A stretch of 64,000 nucleotides of DNA, from the NCBI RefSeq assembly GCF_007859865.1, contig NZ_SJPI01000001.1:2621132-2685131 (forward strand), given 5' to 3'. This stretch comes from Rubripirellula amarantea. Its GTDB lineage: Bacteria > Planctomycetota > Planctomycetia > Pirellulales > Pirellulaceae. The translations under genes and the position numbers were made by a program. The first letter of the stretch is position 1; each line of letters begins with the position of its first letter. Positions 8,905 to 16,975 of this stretch are shown here, piece by piece. Below the pieces are notes generated by a model. The model saw only the letters and a list, made by a program, of their open reading frames with translations. It was not told the DNA's origin and made no database searches.

Positions 8905-8978
8905 GGGGGTGTAGCTCAGTTGGTTAGAGCAGGGAACTCATAATTCCTTGGCCGCGGGTTCAAGTCCTGCCACCCCTA
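8905..8978 (+). tRNA. tRNA-Met (anticodon CAT)
   Basis: A complete cloverleaf: acceptor GGGGGTG (8905-8911) pairs with CACCCCT (8971-8977) with one G-T at the end; D stem GCTC/GAGC; anticodon stem GGGAA/TTCCT with loop CTCATAA giving anticodon CAT (8939-8941); T stem GCGGG/CCTGC around TTCAAGT. Discriminator A at 8978 and no encoded CCA. The 1:72 end and the D-loop fit an elongator Met tRNA; a lysidine-modified Ile tRNA cannot be fully excluded. It marks the left edge of a gene-poor accessory stretch. Confidence 0.95.
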
Positions 8979-9262
8979 CTTTTGACCTGATATTGTTCGG
9001 GTGGCCCTTTTGCAGGTCCCGTACAGGATAAGTGTTGACAGCCTAGTTGCCGTATTTGCGAATAGAGATTTGGGCATTCAGTGGGATTGGACAGTGATAT
9101 CGGCAGTTCAGTGGCCAAGTTTTTGTATGGCTACAATCGACGAGTGAACTCGTGATCGGGTGGTCGTGTTGACTTAGTGGAGACTGGGGTGTCTGGCCCA
9201 AGGTCGTCGCCCTTCGCCTTCGACTGCTGCTCGATCGCCTATGCTTTAAAAGGTTATTTCGA

Positions 9263-9670
9263 ATGCCTGCGATGGCGTGTGGCGTGACGAATTGTGAGAA
9301 CACTGTGAAAACCACCCCTAGTCATGACGAGCGGATTGCAAGCCTGACGTTTGCATCGGTTTACCCGCACTACGTCACGAAGATCCGGAAGAAAGGACGC
9401 ACGGTTGCTGAACTTCACCAAGTCATATTCTGGCTGACTAAATTTGACGCTAAGGATTTAGAACGCTTGATTGCGAGCGAAGCAACGTTCAAGCAGTTCT
9501 TTGCTGAAGCCACTTTGAACCCTCGCGCGATCTTGATCACGGGATCCATCTGTGGCTATCGGATCGAGGAAATTGAGACGCCTCTCACTAGGCATGTTCG
9601 ATACCTAGACAAGCTTGTCGACGAACTGGCGAAGGGGCGAAAGATGGAAGTAATCCTGCGAACCCCATAG
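9263..9670 (+). CDS. DUF2200 family protein
   Basis: A 135-residue cytosolic protein. From residue 20 on it matches the DUF2200 pattern that I recall: HDERIASLTFASVYPHYV, KKGRT, VIFWLTKFD, ITGSICGYRIEEIE and the C-terminal RYLDKLVDELAKGRKMEVIL. The family is small, widespread in sporadic bacteria, often near mobile DNA, and has no known function. The first 19 residues are not part of the family and a later start is possible, although no other ATG precedes the conserved block; AAAGG lies about 12 bases before ATG 9263. Confidence 0.82.
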   Translation: MPAMACGVTNCENTVKTTPSHDERIASLTFASVYPHYVTKIRKKGRTVAELHQVIFWLTKFDAKDLERLIASEATFKQFFAEATLNPRAILITGSICGYRIEEIETPLTRHVRYLDKLVDELAKGRKMEVILRTP

Positions 9671-10475
9671 TCTCGACAGAAGATCGCGAAATTTCCGAGT
9701 TCGATGGTCGGAATCTGGTGCATGCACCGGATGGGTGATGGCGTTTAATCGTAATGTCAGGACGAAGCGTCGAACTCTTTGTTCTGTTCACCCGCAATGC
9801 ATGTCTTCCTGTCTTTCTGTTGCCGGTGCAAAACGAGTCACCAAGCGAGTCACCGAACTGGCGTCAACAGGCTGCGCGTCGTTGATTGGTTCGGGGGATG
9901 ATTAGGGGCACGGTTGCTCCTGATATTCATTCGATAGGTTTCTGAGGCGGACGATGTGAGCGTCTCGACATCTACAACGAGCCAAAGGAAAAGTAACTGT
10001 CATGAATAAGAATCAATCGTTTTGATCGCAAATCTCCGAAGCTCAGTTTTTAGCGATCTTGAGACGAACTGTTGGACCGGGCAACGAATTCTGTCTCTGG
10101 GGGTATTGCTGCCACGTTGATCTATCGGGGTGCAAGCGGAAATTCCGCTTGTAGGTTTGGCTGTCGCAGTGCGATTGTTCGAACATTGTGGCTCGCTCGT
10201 TAACTAGTCCGCTTCAACGACGTGCTGATCTTTATTGATTAGCAGCAAGAGGGGTGAGTGAGGGATCTTAAGCTCGTTTGGCGCGGTGATGTCGACGGAA
10301 AAGCCTTGAACTCGTTGTGCCGATAGATAGCGGAACCAAAGGTTTGATTCACTTGCTATTGAGTGCATGACCAAGTGACGGTTCTTCTGCACATCCAATG
10401 GATCATTGCGGGAACCTGCTTTACCACCGTTTGGTTCCTGCTCCATCACGAACTCCAATCGTAAACAAACAACAT
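9671..10475. other. Long gene-poor spacer with two palindromes
   Basis: About 800 bases with no supportable gene. It contains the perfect 12-bp palindrome GGTGCATGCACC (9717-9728) and a perfect 9-bp inverted repeat around one base, CAAGCGGAA/TTCCGCTTG (10133-10151), which could be an operator or small hairpin. An open frame on the minus strand (10204-10512) has no recognisable features and overlaps the start of the next gene. Confidence 0.6.
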
Positions 10476-10934
10476 ATGAATCCTTCGCCGAACATGTCCT
10501 ATCCTTCCCCAACTCGAGTTGCCTGGTGCTTGCTCATGCTTCGGCTCGGGGTTGGTATCGTGTTTGTCATGTGGACTGTTGATAAATTCATCAATCCAGA
10601 GCACGCGGCAGCCGTTTTTGCAAAGTTCTATAACGTGCAGTCTCTTACGACAGGCCTTGCGTACGTGGTAGGAGGAGTGCAAATGCTTGTTGTATTGGCA
10701 TTCTTAACAGGCACCCTGCGTACCTACTCTTACGCTGTCATTTTAATCCTCCACGCGATTTCTACGTTCAGTTCGTACAAGCAGTACTTTGATCCATGGA
10801 CGTACCCGCACTTATTGTTCTTTGCTGCCATCCCGATGCTTGCTGCGTGCGTAACGCTTTGGCTACTGCGAGACTATGATCTGTTCTCGGTTGATGGACA
10901 ACGACGGAAAAGCCACGAGGCAATCGTTGGATGA
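10476..10934 (+). CDS. DoxX-like four-helix membrane protein
   Basis: About 152 residues with four predicted membrane helices: LMLRLGVGIVFVMWTVDKF, GLAYVVGGVQMLVVLAFL, YAVILILHAISTF and HLLFFAAIPMLAACVTLWLL. Overall layout, with the first helix ending in DKFINP, resembles DoxX-type proteins. Function in this family ranges from quinone-linked oxidation to redox sensing and cannot be assigned. ATG 10476 or ATG 10494 are both possible starts. It belongs to the accessory stretch after the tRNA. A second, unrelated-looking DoxX protein is encoded at 37977-38432. Confidence 0.6.
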   Translation: MNPSPNMSYPSPTRVAWCLLMLRLGVGIVFVMWTVDKFINPEHAAAVFAKFYNVQSLTTGLAYVVGGVQMLVVLAFLTGTLRTYSYAVILILHAISTFSSYKQYFDPWTYPHLLFFAAIPMLAACVTLWLLRDYDLFSVDGQRRKSHEAIVG

Positions 10935-11236
10935 TGCCGTCCTTGGATGATCAGGCTAAAGTGTGACATTGCAAGGTATCAGCAACGCACTGTGTCGCAT
11001 TGCGATGAAGTGGGTTGCGTTGAGGTAACGCACTCAAAAGAGGTGTACTCAGGTAAACAGCGAAATGGCTCGCTGCGGCAGTCTGCTCCAGTTCACGACC
11101 CTTGCGGAGTTTGCTTGATTCGAGGAAACACTTAGGCGAGTCAGATCTTTAGCAGTGCGTACGATAAGTAAATGTGAGCTCAGTCGCTCGCTATCGAGCC
11201 AACGAAAGTGTTCGGCAAAAAGAATGGAGCATAGCT
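10935..11236. other. Spacer without gene
   Basis: Roughly 300 bases with no convincing gene. A 6-bp hairpin TGCGTT/AACGCA lies at 11016-11032. GGAG at 11225-11228 is the ribosome-binding site of the following gene. Confidence 0.5.
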
Positions 11237-11977
11237 ATGAATGAAACGTATGCAAAAGTGGCCATTGTCACTGGAGCTTCCCGGGGGATTGGTGCGTCGA
11301 TTGCTATGCGACTAGCGACCGATGGTTTCGCCGTGGTCATCAACTACTCAAGCGAAGCCGCGCCCGCCGAGGCACTTGTCGCGAGTATCCGGGATGTTGG
11401 TGGAAAAGCCGACTGCTTCCGAGCGGACGTAAGCGACCCGGTTGCGGTGTCGGCGTTGTTCAATTTCGCCGAATCATCGTTCGGCGGCCTTGGTGTCTTG
11501 GTCAACAATGCCGGGATGCTGACGACCTCCACCATTGCGGAATTTGATGACGACGCATTCGATCGCTTGGTGGCCGTCAATTTAAAGGGGTGTTTTAACG
11601 CGATGCGTGAGTCAGCCAAGCGAATGTGTGATGGTGGAAGGATCATCAATTTGTCGTCGAGCGTTATCGGATTAAATCAACCGCAATATGGTGTCTATGT
11701 TGCCACAAAGGCGGGCGTGGAAGCGATGGGCAGGGTTCTTGCGAAGGAACTGCGTGGACGGAACATTTGTGTGAACGCAGTGGCTCCAGGACCGACCGAG
11801 ACGGAGCTCTTTCTGGAAGGTAAGTCGGACGACCTCGTTGATTCGTTCGCCAAGCTTTCGCCACTTGAACGATTGGGGCAGCCCGACGACATTGCTTCCG
11901 TTGTCTCGTTTCTTGCTGGTTCCGACGGAGGTTGGGTGAACGGGCAAGTTTTGCGAGCCAACGGGGGAATTGTTTAA
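11237..11977 (+). CDS. Short-chain dehydrogenase/reductase (SDR)
   Basis: A 246-residue classical SDR. Cofactor motif TGASRGIG (12-19), NNAG (90-93), catalytic Ser in INLSSSV (about 140) and YVATK (Tyr154, Lys158). A Ser/Glu after beta-2 (NYSSE, no acidic residue at the end of the strand) suggests NADP preference, as in FabG-like ketoreductases. VAPGPTETELF and the C-terminal NGQVLRANGGIV are typical. The start at 11237 is supported by GGAG eight bases upstream; an earlier frame start at 11174 lacks support. It stands alone in the accessory stretch, so its substrate is unknown. Confidence 0.87.
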   Translation: MNETYAKVAIVTGASRGIGASIAMRLATDGFAVVINYSSEAAPAEALVASIRDVGGKADCFRADVSDPVAVSALFNFAESSFGGLGVLVNNAGMLTTSTIAEFDDDAFDRLVAVNLKGCFNAMRESAKRMCDGGRIINLSSSVIGLNQPQYGVYVATKAGVEAMGRVLAKELRGRNICVNAVAPGPTETELFLEGKSDDLVDSFAKLSPLERLGQPDDIASVVSFLAGSDGGWVNGQVLRANGGIV

Positions 11978-12127
11978 TCACAGCTTGAGGTCTTATCGGG
12001 ACATACAGCCGATTTCGCCATCTCCGACAACAAAGCTCTCGCGATGTCCTGTTCCATCGCTAGTGCGTGTCCGCGACGAACTCGAGTCCATTACTGAAAA
12101 TCGTTTGCCGAAAATTCGGTTGCAAGA

Positions 12128-12556
12128 ATGACGATCCCCCAACACCTGCAGCTTTTACTCTATAGCTTCGTCACTTGGCTCGCATTTTATCTGTTCGGCT
12201 TACCCGATTACTATCAGCATTGGTACTTCGGACTGAAGGTTATCATCGTTCTGGTTGTTACCGGGATGTACTTTCCGATGACTAGGTACACTCTAAAGAC
12301 CTTCTGGGCTGGTGATCGTTATCTGGTCAATTCGTGTTGGTTGGCGCTCTACCTAACATTGCCATTGTTCGTTTACGACTATCTGCTGCTGGGATGGTAC
12401 AAGGGACTCGGGATTGGTTTTGTCCAGCCTTACTGGTACCTGACGTTCTTCTATTTCTCATTCTGGATTCAGTTTCCTTATATCGGATGGAAAATGCACC
12501 GTTCCGAGCCAAGGTCTGCCATTGGAAGCGAAGCTGTCAATCATGGGGATCGCTAG
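12128..12556 (+). CDS. Unknown four-helix membrane protein
   Basis: A 142-residue hydrophobic protein with four likely membrane helices (about 5-25, 35-52, 68-90, 104-122) that are rich in Tyr and Trp, and a hydrophilic C-terminal tail. I do not recognise the family. ATG 12128 follows a weak AAGA. Downstream, a short 5-bp stem CTGCT/AGCAG followed by GTTTTT (12589-12616) might act as a terminator. It sits in the gene-poor stretch between the SDR and PEP-CTERM genes. Confidence 0.6.
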   Translation: MTIPQHLQLLLYSFVTWLAFYLFGLPDYYQHWYFGLKVIIVLVVTGMYFPMTRYTLKTFWAGDRYLVNSCWLALYLTLPLFVYDYLLLGWYKGLGIGFVQPYWYLTFFYFSFWIQFPYIGWKMHRSEPRSAIGSEAVNHGDR

Positions 12557-12952
12557 CGGGCCTGCTCCAGTGCATTCTTTTGAGAACTCTGCTAAGCGGA
12601 TTGCCAGCAGGTTTTTCTCGGCACCGGGTTACTTAGAGAATTGAGAGATTCGTCAAGCTGAATTGCACCGCCACGCGGGTTTCGCAAGTGTGCAGTTTCT
12701 TGCGGTTTTGGTCGCGAGGGGTGGCGGTTTGATATTTTCTGAGGATTGCATCGGAGTCCCAATAGCGGGGTATCTTGGCAATGATTAATCTACTCACTTG
12801 CCCCAGTAGTTGCTGGTGACGCCCGGCCAAATCTGTTGAGGCATGGATCGTGTTCACGTGATGAACTAGTAACTTGGTGGACTTCCCCAAGGGGCAAGCC
12901 TTTGCTGTTTTAAGTTTTGTAAATGACCAACCTGTCTCACTGGGGAAACAAA
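12557..12952. other. Spacer without recognised gene
   Basis: About 400 bases. A weak terminator-like stem lies at 12589-12616. An 85-codon open frame on the minus strand (12633-12890) shows no family features and is not called. GGGGA just before ATG 12953 is the ribosome-binding site of the next gene. Confidence 0.5.
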
Positions 12953-13927
12953 ATGTTGAAATTGTGTAGTCAATTGTTGATTCTGGGAGTCACATTCCCT
13001 TTCATGTCATTCTCTTTGAGTGCAGCAGAGATCGTTCGTTTTCGGTCAGACTTTACGTCAGGCGAGGGATTTCAAGCGGGTCGTCTTATCGACAATCCCG
13101 ATTGGGTTGGATCCGGATATCTGGACGTTGATCCAACGGGTGTTGGGCGTGTTATCCATCCGAGACGAGCCGGTTTACCGGTTGACTTCAACGGACCCGT
13201 ATATTCCACAACCGGCGTCCTCGATGCGTTTCCTTCATCGACGTTTGGTGTGGGAGATCACATCATCCTTCAGACTCAGCTACTATTCACGCTAGATACG
13301 TTCAATTTCGGTCAGGAGATCGCGAGAGTCGGTTTCTCTCGAACACCTGGGGGCGAAATTGAGCATGGCTTCGCCATGGCATGGACTGAAAGTCTTGGTC
13401 AACCAATGGAGCAGGCGGGGGCGATACGGTTCTTCCCTGACATGAACGATAGTGGTTTTCGTGACTACGCCTTCGTTAGCGATTTCTACAACTCAATTAG
13501 CGTTGAAGGTCGATATGCAGGATTGCAAGACACGGTAGGCGGAACGGACGACCTAACGTCAAATCCGTTCTTAGTTAACTACGAAGTCGAATATTTAGGA
13601 GAGGTTGATTTCGTGGGAGATCACGTTTGGCAGCCCCAGCGTTTAGAAATCACTGACCAAGTTACCAATGCAACCTTCTTCTATGACTTCAGTACTCAGC
13701 TGCCTCAAATGTTCGAGTTTGACGGTACAAACGCATTCGTTGGGTTTGAACTAGCCTCCAACGGTAGAAGTTCAAACGGCCTGACTGTGTCTAGTGAGTT
13801 CTTGGGAATCCAGTACCGTGGAACTCCAGTGTCCACTGCCGTTCCAGAGCCGAACGCGTTAATTTTCCTTGCCTGTGTGTTAGGAGCGTTCTGTCTTCGC
13901 CGAAAGGGAAGCAAGATCAAACTTTGA
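12953..13927 (+). CDS. PEP-CTERM sorting-signal exported protein
   Basis: A 324-residue exported protein. Residues 1-24 are a signal peptide ending SLSAAE. The C-terminus has the PEP-CTERM tripartite signal: VPEPNALIF, a hydrophobic segment LACVLGAFCL and a basic end RRKGSK, which is recognised and cleaved by an exosortase. The middle (DFTSGEGFQAG..., many aromatic and beta-prone segments) has no recognised domain but resembles the extracellular jelly-roll-like proteins typical of PEP-CTERM cargo. ATG 12953 has GGGGA seven bases upstream. Base composition is visibly AT-richer than the flanking core genes. No exosortase gene is in the window. Confidence 0.83.
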   Translation: MLKLCSQLLILGVTFPFMSFSLSAAEIVRFRSDFTSGEGFQAGRLIDNPDWVGSGYLDVDPTGVGRVIHPRRAGLPVDFNGPVYSTTGVLDAFPSSTFGVGDHIILQTQLLFTLDTFNFGQEIARVGFSRTPGGEIEHGFAMAWTESLGQPMEQAGAIRFFPDMNDSGFRDYAFVSDFYNSISVEGRYAGLQDTVGGTDDLTSNPFLVNYEVEYLGEVDFVGDHVWQPQRLEITDQVTNATFFYDFSTQLPQMFEFDGTNAFVGFELASNGRSSNGLTVSSEFLGIQYRGTPVSTAVPEPNALIFLACVLGAFCLRRKGSKIKL

Positions 13928-13949
13928 ACGATCAGACATTTCATGAAAG

Positions 13950-13992
13950 ACTACTGCAATCAGTAGTGTCACGGCGTGACTTAGTCACGCCG
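13950..13992. repeat. Two adjacent hairpins after the PEP-CTERM gene
   Basis: First hairpin: ACTACTG (13950-13956), loop CAAT, CAGTAGT (13961-13967). Second: CGGCGTGAC (13972-13980), loop TTA, GTCACGCCG (13984-13992), a perfect 9-bp stem. The GTCAC/GTGAC arms occur three times, so the GTCAC at 13968-13972 can also pair with the GTGAC at 13976-13980, giving an alternative fold. There is no T tract, so this is not a canonical terminator on either strand; it may stabilise the mRNA end. Confidence 0.7.
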
Positions 13993-14092
13993 ATTGAACC
14001 TTTGTTGGAAATCGTATAGGTGGGGTTTGTCTACGCGTCCGTTGCTTAGTTGCCTCAGCCTTTAATAGACGTACCCACCTAAACCAAGGCGA

Positions 14093-14572
14093 TCAACTGA
14101 ACGGTTTCGATATTCGTAGATTCGTCGCTGGCATACAGTGCGAAGACTTTTCTCGCGAGCCAGAATGGGCAATCGGCCAATGCGATGAATAGGGCCGTTT
14201 GATCAGCAGAGCATTGACAGATGTATCAAATTGGCTTGAGATTGAACCGCTCATCAATCCAAAAATAGTTCCCGGTTGAAGTTTCAGCACAGTTTTTGCG
14301 AATGATACGGCAGTCTCGAGTTCCTCGTTTGGATCGGACTTCACTTGTGCAGGATTGCCGTCGCTACCGAAGTTGAAGTTTGCACGACAGTCACACAGTG
14401 ACGAAGAAGCGAGAACGCGGCCGGGTTTCAATTGTGGTTCGAAGCATTCCTTCTAGCGGATGGACGCTGAAACGGTCAGTTGCTCAATGTCGCAACTGAC
14501 AAGTGTCTTAATCACAATTGGCCAGCGCATTGCATTGAAGTCGGTGATCAATAGCTTATTGGAACGATCCAT
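14093..14572 (-). pseudogene. Possible decayed ORF with one in-frame TAG
   Basis: Reading from ATG 14572 the frame is open for 39 codons (MDRSNKLLITDFNAMRW...), meets TAG at 14453-14455, and then continues in the same frame for 120 codons to TGA at 14093-14095. A single in-frame stop in an otherwise open 160-codon frame suggests a recently broken gene, but no family is recognised and no clear ribosome-binding site is seen, so chance is possible. Confidence 0.25.
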
Positions 14573-14765
14573 TTTTTAAATCTCTTTGTCATACTTCGTG
14601 GTACACGCAATTCTTGCTGATTTGATTTTTGGATTGAGTTCTGAATGCGAGGTTGGGAAGATTGACGAGGAGTGCAGTTCACCTTGTCTGCGTGTTAGGA
14701 TTGGCGATGCCTGCCGCCTTGTTCTGTTGCCGATCTTTCAAAAAGTCTAAATTTGAGCCGAGACG

Positions 14766-15311
14766 ATGACTGTTTTTGACCTTTGGTTGCCTATTGTTTT
14801 GTCTGGATTGGCAACTCATGTGTTGAGCTCGATTTCATGGATGGTGATGCCGCATCACAAACCGGAGTGGATCAAGATGCCGGCTGAAGATGAAGTCCAG
14901 GGCTTGATTGAAGCCAAAGGTATCCCGGCCGGGCAGTACATGTTTCCATTCGCCTCGTCACCTGAGGAAATGCAGAGCCCTGAGTTCAAGCGTAAGCAGG
15001 GGCAGTGCAAAGGGATGCTTGTCCTTTGGCAGACTCCGCTCAATATGGGCGTCGCGATTGCTAAGACGTTTTCGTTTTTTATGATTGCTGCGTTTGTAAT
15101 CGGGTACCTCGCTTCGCTGGCGTTGCCAGCAGGAGAGTCGTTTTCGCCAGTGATTCAGTTTGTGACCACCGCCGGGTTGTTAGCTCACTGCTCTGCTCAC
15201 TTTCCGCATGTCTTTTGGTTTCGGCGGAGGATCGCGATGGAACTTGTGGATGGTGTTGTCTATGCGTTCGTTACAGGCCTTCTTTTCGCGTTGCTATGGC
15301 CGGCTGCCTAA
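14766..15311 (+). CDS. Unknown membrane protein (about four helices)
   Basis: A 181-residue protein: helix at 5-25 (LWLPIVLSGLATHVLSSISW), a soluble segment 28-90 with MPHHKPEWIKMPAEDEV, then helices at about 98-120, 128-148 and 163-180. The N-terminal segment followed by the MPAED motif and a long soluble loop reminds me of conserved unnamed membrane proteins of Planctomycetes and Bacteroidetes, but I cannot name the family. It precedes the Gfo/Idh/MocA gene by about 170 bases. Confidence 0.65.
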   Translation: MTVFDLWLPIVLSGLATHVLSSISWMVMPHHKPEWIKMPAEDEVQGLIEAKGIPAGQYMFPFASSPEEMQSPEFKRKQGQCKGMLVLWQTPLNMGVAIAKTFSFFMIAAFVIGYLASLALPAGESFSPVIQFVTTAGLLAHCSAHFPHVFWFRRRIAMELVDGVVYAFVTGLLFALLWPAA

Positions 15312-15483
15312 TTCGTCGTAGGTGATCCAGGGAACTACTGTACGGGCGATGATTCTCGCAAAAAGCTCGGCGTAGGGTCCGGCCTTGCGCCGAAACCGTT
15401 TAGACTACTGGTCGTCGGAACTCGCTAACTTGCCGCGATTGTTGTTCCCGATCACTTTCCCTTTCTCTGTTTCTGAGGATTTA

Positions 15484-16872
15484 ATGTTTAAGAACAATCC
15501 GAAACGCCGCCAGTTTCTAAAGAGCACGGCGGCCGTCGGCGCTGGTCTGACGACTCCCTACTTCGTTTCGTCGCCTGCTCGTGCCGCGGAAAGCGATCGC
15601 ATGAAGATTGGTGTGATCGGAGCGGGCGGAATGGCTAGTGGTAATATCAACACCGCGAAGGAATGGCTCGAAGTGGTCGCCATCGCTGAAGCCGACAGCG
15701 GTCGTGCCGATGGATTTAACAATCGTTTTGCAGGTGGTAAAGCGGACATCTATGCCGACTACCGCGAGCTCCTTTCGCGAGGCGATTTCGAAGTGGTCCA
15801 TGTCGCGACTCCGGACCATTGGCACACCAAACCAGTAGTCGAGGCGATGTATGCGGGGAAGGATATCTACTGCGAAAAGCCGCTGACGTTGACAATCGAC
15901 GAGGGCAAGTTGATTCGCAAAGTGCAGAAGGAAACTGGCCGAATCGTTCAGGTCGGAACTCAGCAGCGAAGCACCTACGATTTGTTTGTCAAAGCCATGG
16001 CGATCGTCAATGAAGGTCGGCTTGGCAACATCACTCGGGTGCAGGCCGCGATTGGCGGCGCTCCCGCAAGCGGCAAAATTCCTGAAGCAAATCCACCGGC
16101 CGAATTGGATTGGGAGCGTTGGCTCGGTCCCGCACCGAGGGTTGCGTACCGCTACAAGGACGCCGGTGGCGAAGACAACAACAGTGGGCGTGGCAACACC
16201 AACGCGCACTATGAATTTCGCTGGTGGTACGAATACAGCGGTGGCAAGCTGACCGACTGGGGTGCTCACCACGTTGACATTTGCAATTGGGCACTGACCT
16301 TGAATGGTCAAACGGGTGGGCCAGAGTCCATCAGTGGTTCGGCAACGCATCCGGTCGAATTCGATGACCAAGGTAACCCGGTTCAGAATGACCGCTACAA
16401 CACCGCCACGGCATTTAACTTTTCATTGAAGTATGCCGGGGGAACTGAGTTGGTGATTCGCAACGACACGCGGAATGGGGTGTTGATTGAGGGCGAAAAG
16501 GGACGGATCTTTGTTTCCCGCGGCGCGCTGCAGGGAGGCCCGGTCGAAGAGTTGGAAACCAACCCGTTACCCGAAGATGCCATCAGCAAAGTCTACAAAG
16601 GGCTGCCAATTGAATTCAACGAACGTAAGGCTCATTGGGCAAACTTCCTGCACTGTGTTCGCGAGCGTAAAGAGCCGATCTCGGATGTCCATTCTCACAT
16701 GAAGGGATTGAATCTATGTCACCTCGCCGGCATTGCCGCTCGCACCGGTCGCGATTTGAAGTGGGATGACGCGAAGGAAGAGATCGTAGGCGATGAGCAG
16801 GCCAATAGCATGCTCTCGCGACCCTACCGCGAGGGTTACGAGATTGAGATGGGCGACGCGGTTTCGTCGTAA
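15484..16872 (+). CDS. Tat-exported Gfo/Idh/MocA family oxidoreductase
   Basis: A 462-residue NAD(P)-dependent oxidoreductase. The N-terminus has a twin-arginine signal KRRQFLKSTAAVGAG with cleavage near ARAAES. The Rossmann fold begins KIGVIGAGGMASGN, with VHVATPDHWH and the catalytic-site EKPLTLTIDEG motif; GAHHVDICNWAL contributes the active-site His/Asp of the C-terminal domain. ATG 15484 is preceded by GAGGA; an upstream start at 15385 would bury the Tat signal. Planctomycetes carry dozens of such Tat-exported paralogs, thought to act on sugars in the periplasm with cofactor bound before export. Substrate unknown. A bidirectional terminator follows. Confidence 0.9.
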   Translation: MFKNNPKRRQFLKSTAAVGAGLTTPYFVSSPARAAESDRMKIGVIGAGGMASGNINTAKEWLEVVAIAEADSGRADGFNNRFAGGKADIYADYRELLSRGDFEVVHVATPDHWHTKPVVEAMYAGKDIYCEKPLTLTIDEGKLIRKVQKETGRIVQVGTQQRSTYDLFVKAMAIVNEGRLGNITRVQAAIGGAPASGKIPEANPPAELDWERWLGPAPRVAYRYKDAGGEDNNSGRGNTNAHYEFRWWYEYSGGKLTDWGAHHVDICNWALTLNGQTGGPESISGSATHPVEFDDQGNPVQNDRYNTATAFNFSLKYAGGTELVIRNDTRNGVLIEGEKGRIFVSRGALQGGPVEELETNPLPEDAISKVYKGLPIEFNERKAHWANFLHCVRERKEPISDVHSHMKGLNLCHLAGIAARTGRDLKWDDAKEEIVGDEQANSMLSRPYREGYEIEMGDAVSS

Positions 16873-16909
16873 CCACATTCTCGATGGACTCTTAGCAGAC
16901 AACGAAAAA

Positions 16910-16942
16910 GCGGCCGTGGATCCAAGGATTCACGGCCGCTTT
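16910..16942. terminator. Bidirectional terminator between MocA-type and ilvB genes
   Basis: Perfect 9-bp stem GCGGCCGTG (16910-16918) / CACGGCCGC (16931-16939) with a 12-base loop. AAAAA precedes it and TTT follows it, so it can serve the two convergent genes, better for the minus-strand ilvB. Confidence 0.8.
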
Positions 16943-16975
16943 GCTTGTTGGGGTTGGGTTAGACGCTAAGCCAAC

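Larger units (their letters stand above)
13928..14765. other. Gene-poor spacer with hairpins and possible decayed ORF
   Basis: About 840 bases. It starts with the two strong hairpins at 13950-13992 and then holds an interrupted minus-strand frame (14093-14572), both listed separately. Nothing else was recognised. Confidence 0.5.

Noticed and set aside
8905-8978. Duplicate of the tRNA 3' end as right border of an island
   Set aside because: No copy of GGTTCAAGTCCTGCCACC was noticed elsewhere in the window by eye.
10204-10512. 102-codon minus-strand frame in the accessory spacer
   Set aside because: Overlaps the start of the DoxX-like gene and shows no family features.
8979-15311. Integron cassette array (small genes with long spacers)
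   Set aside because: No attC-type core sites or integrase were found on reading the spacers; genes point mostly one way but lack repeated recombination sites.
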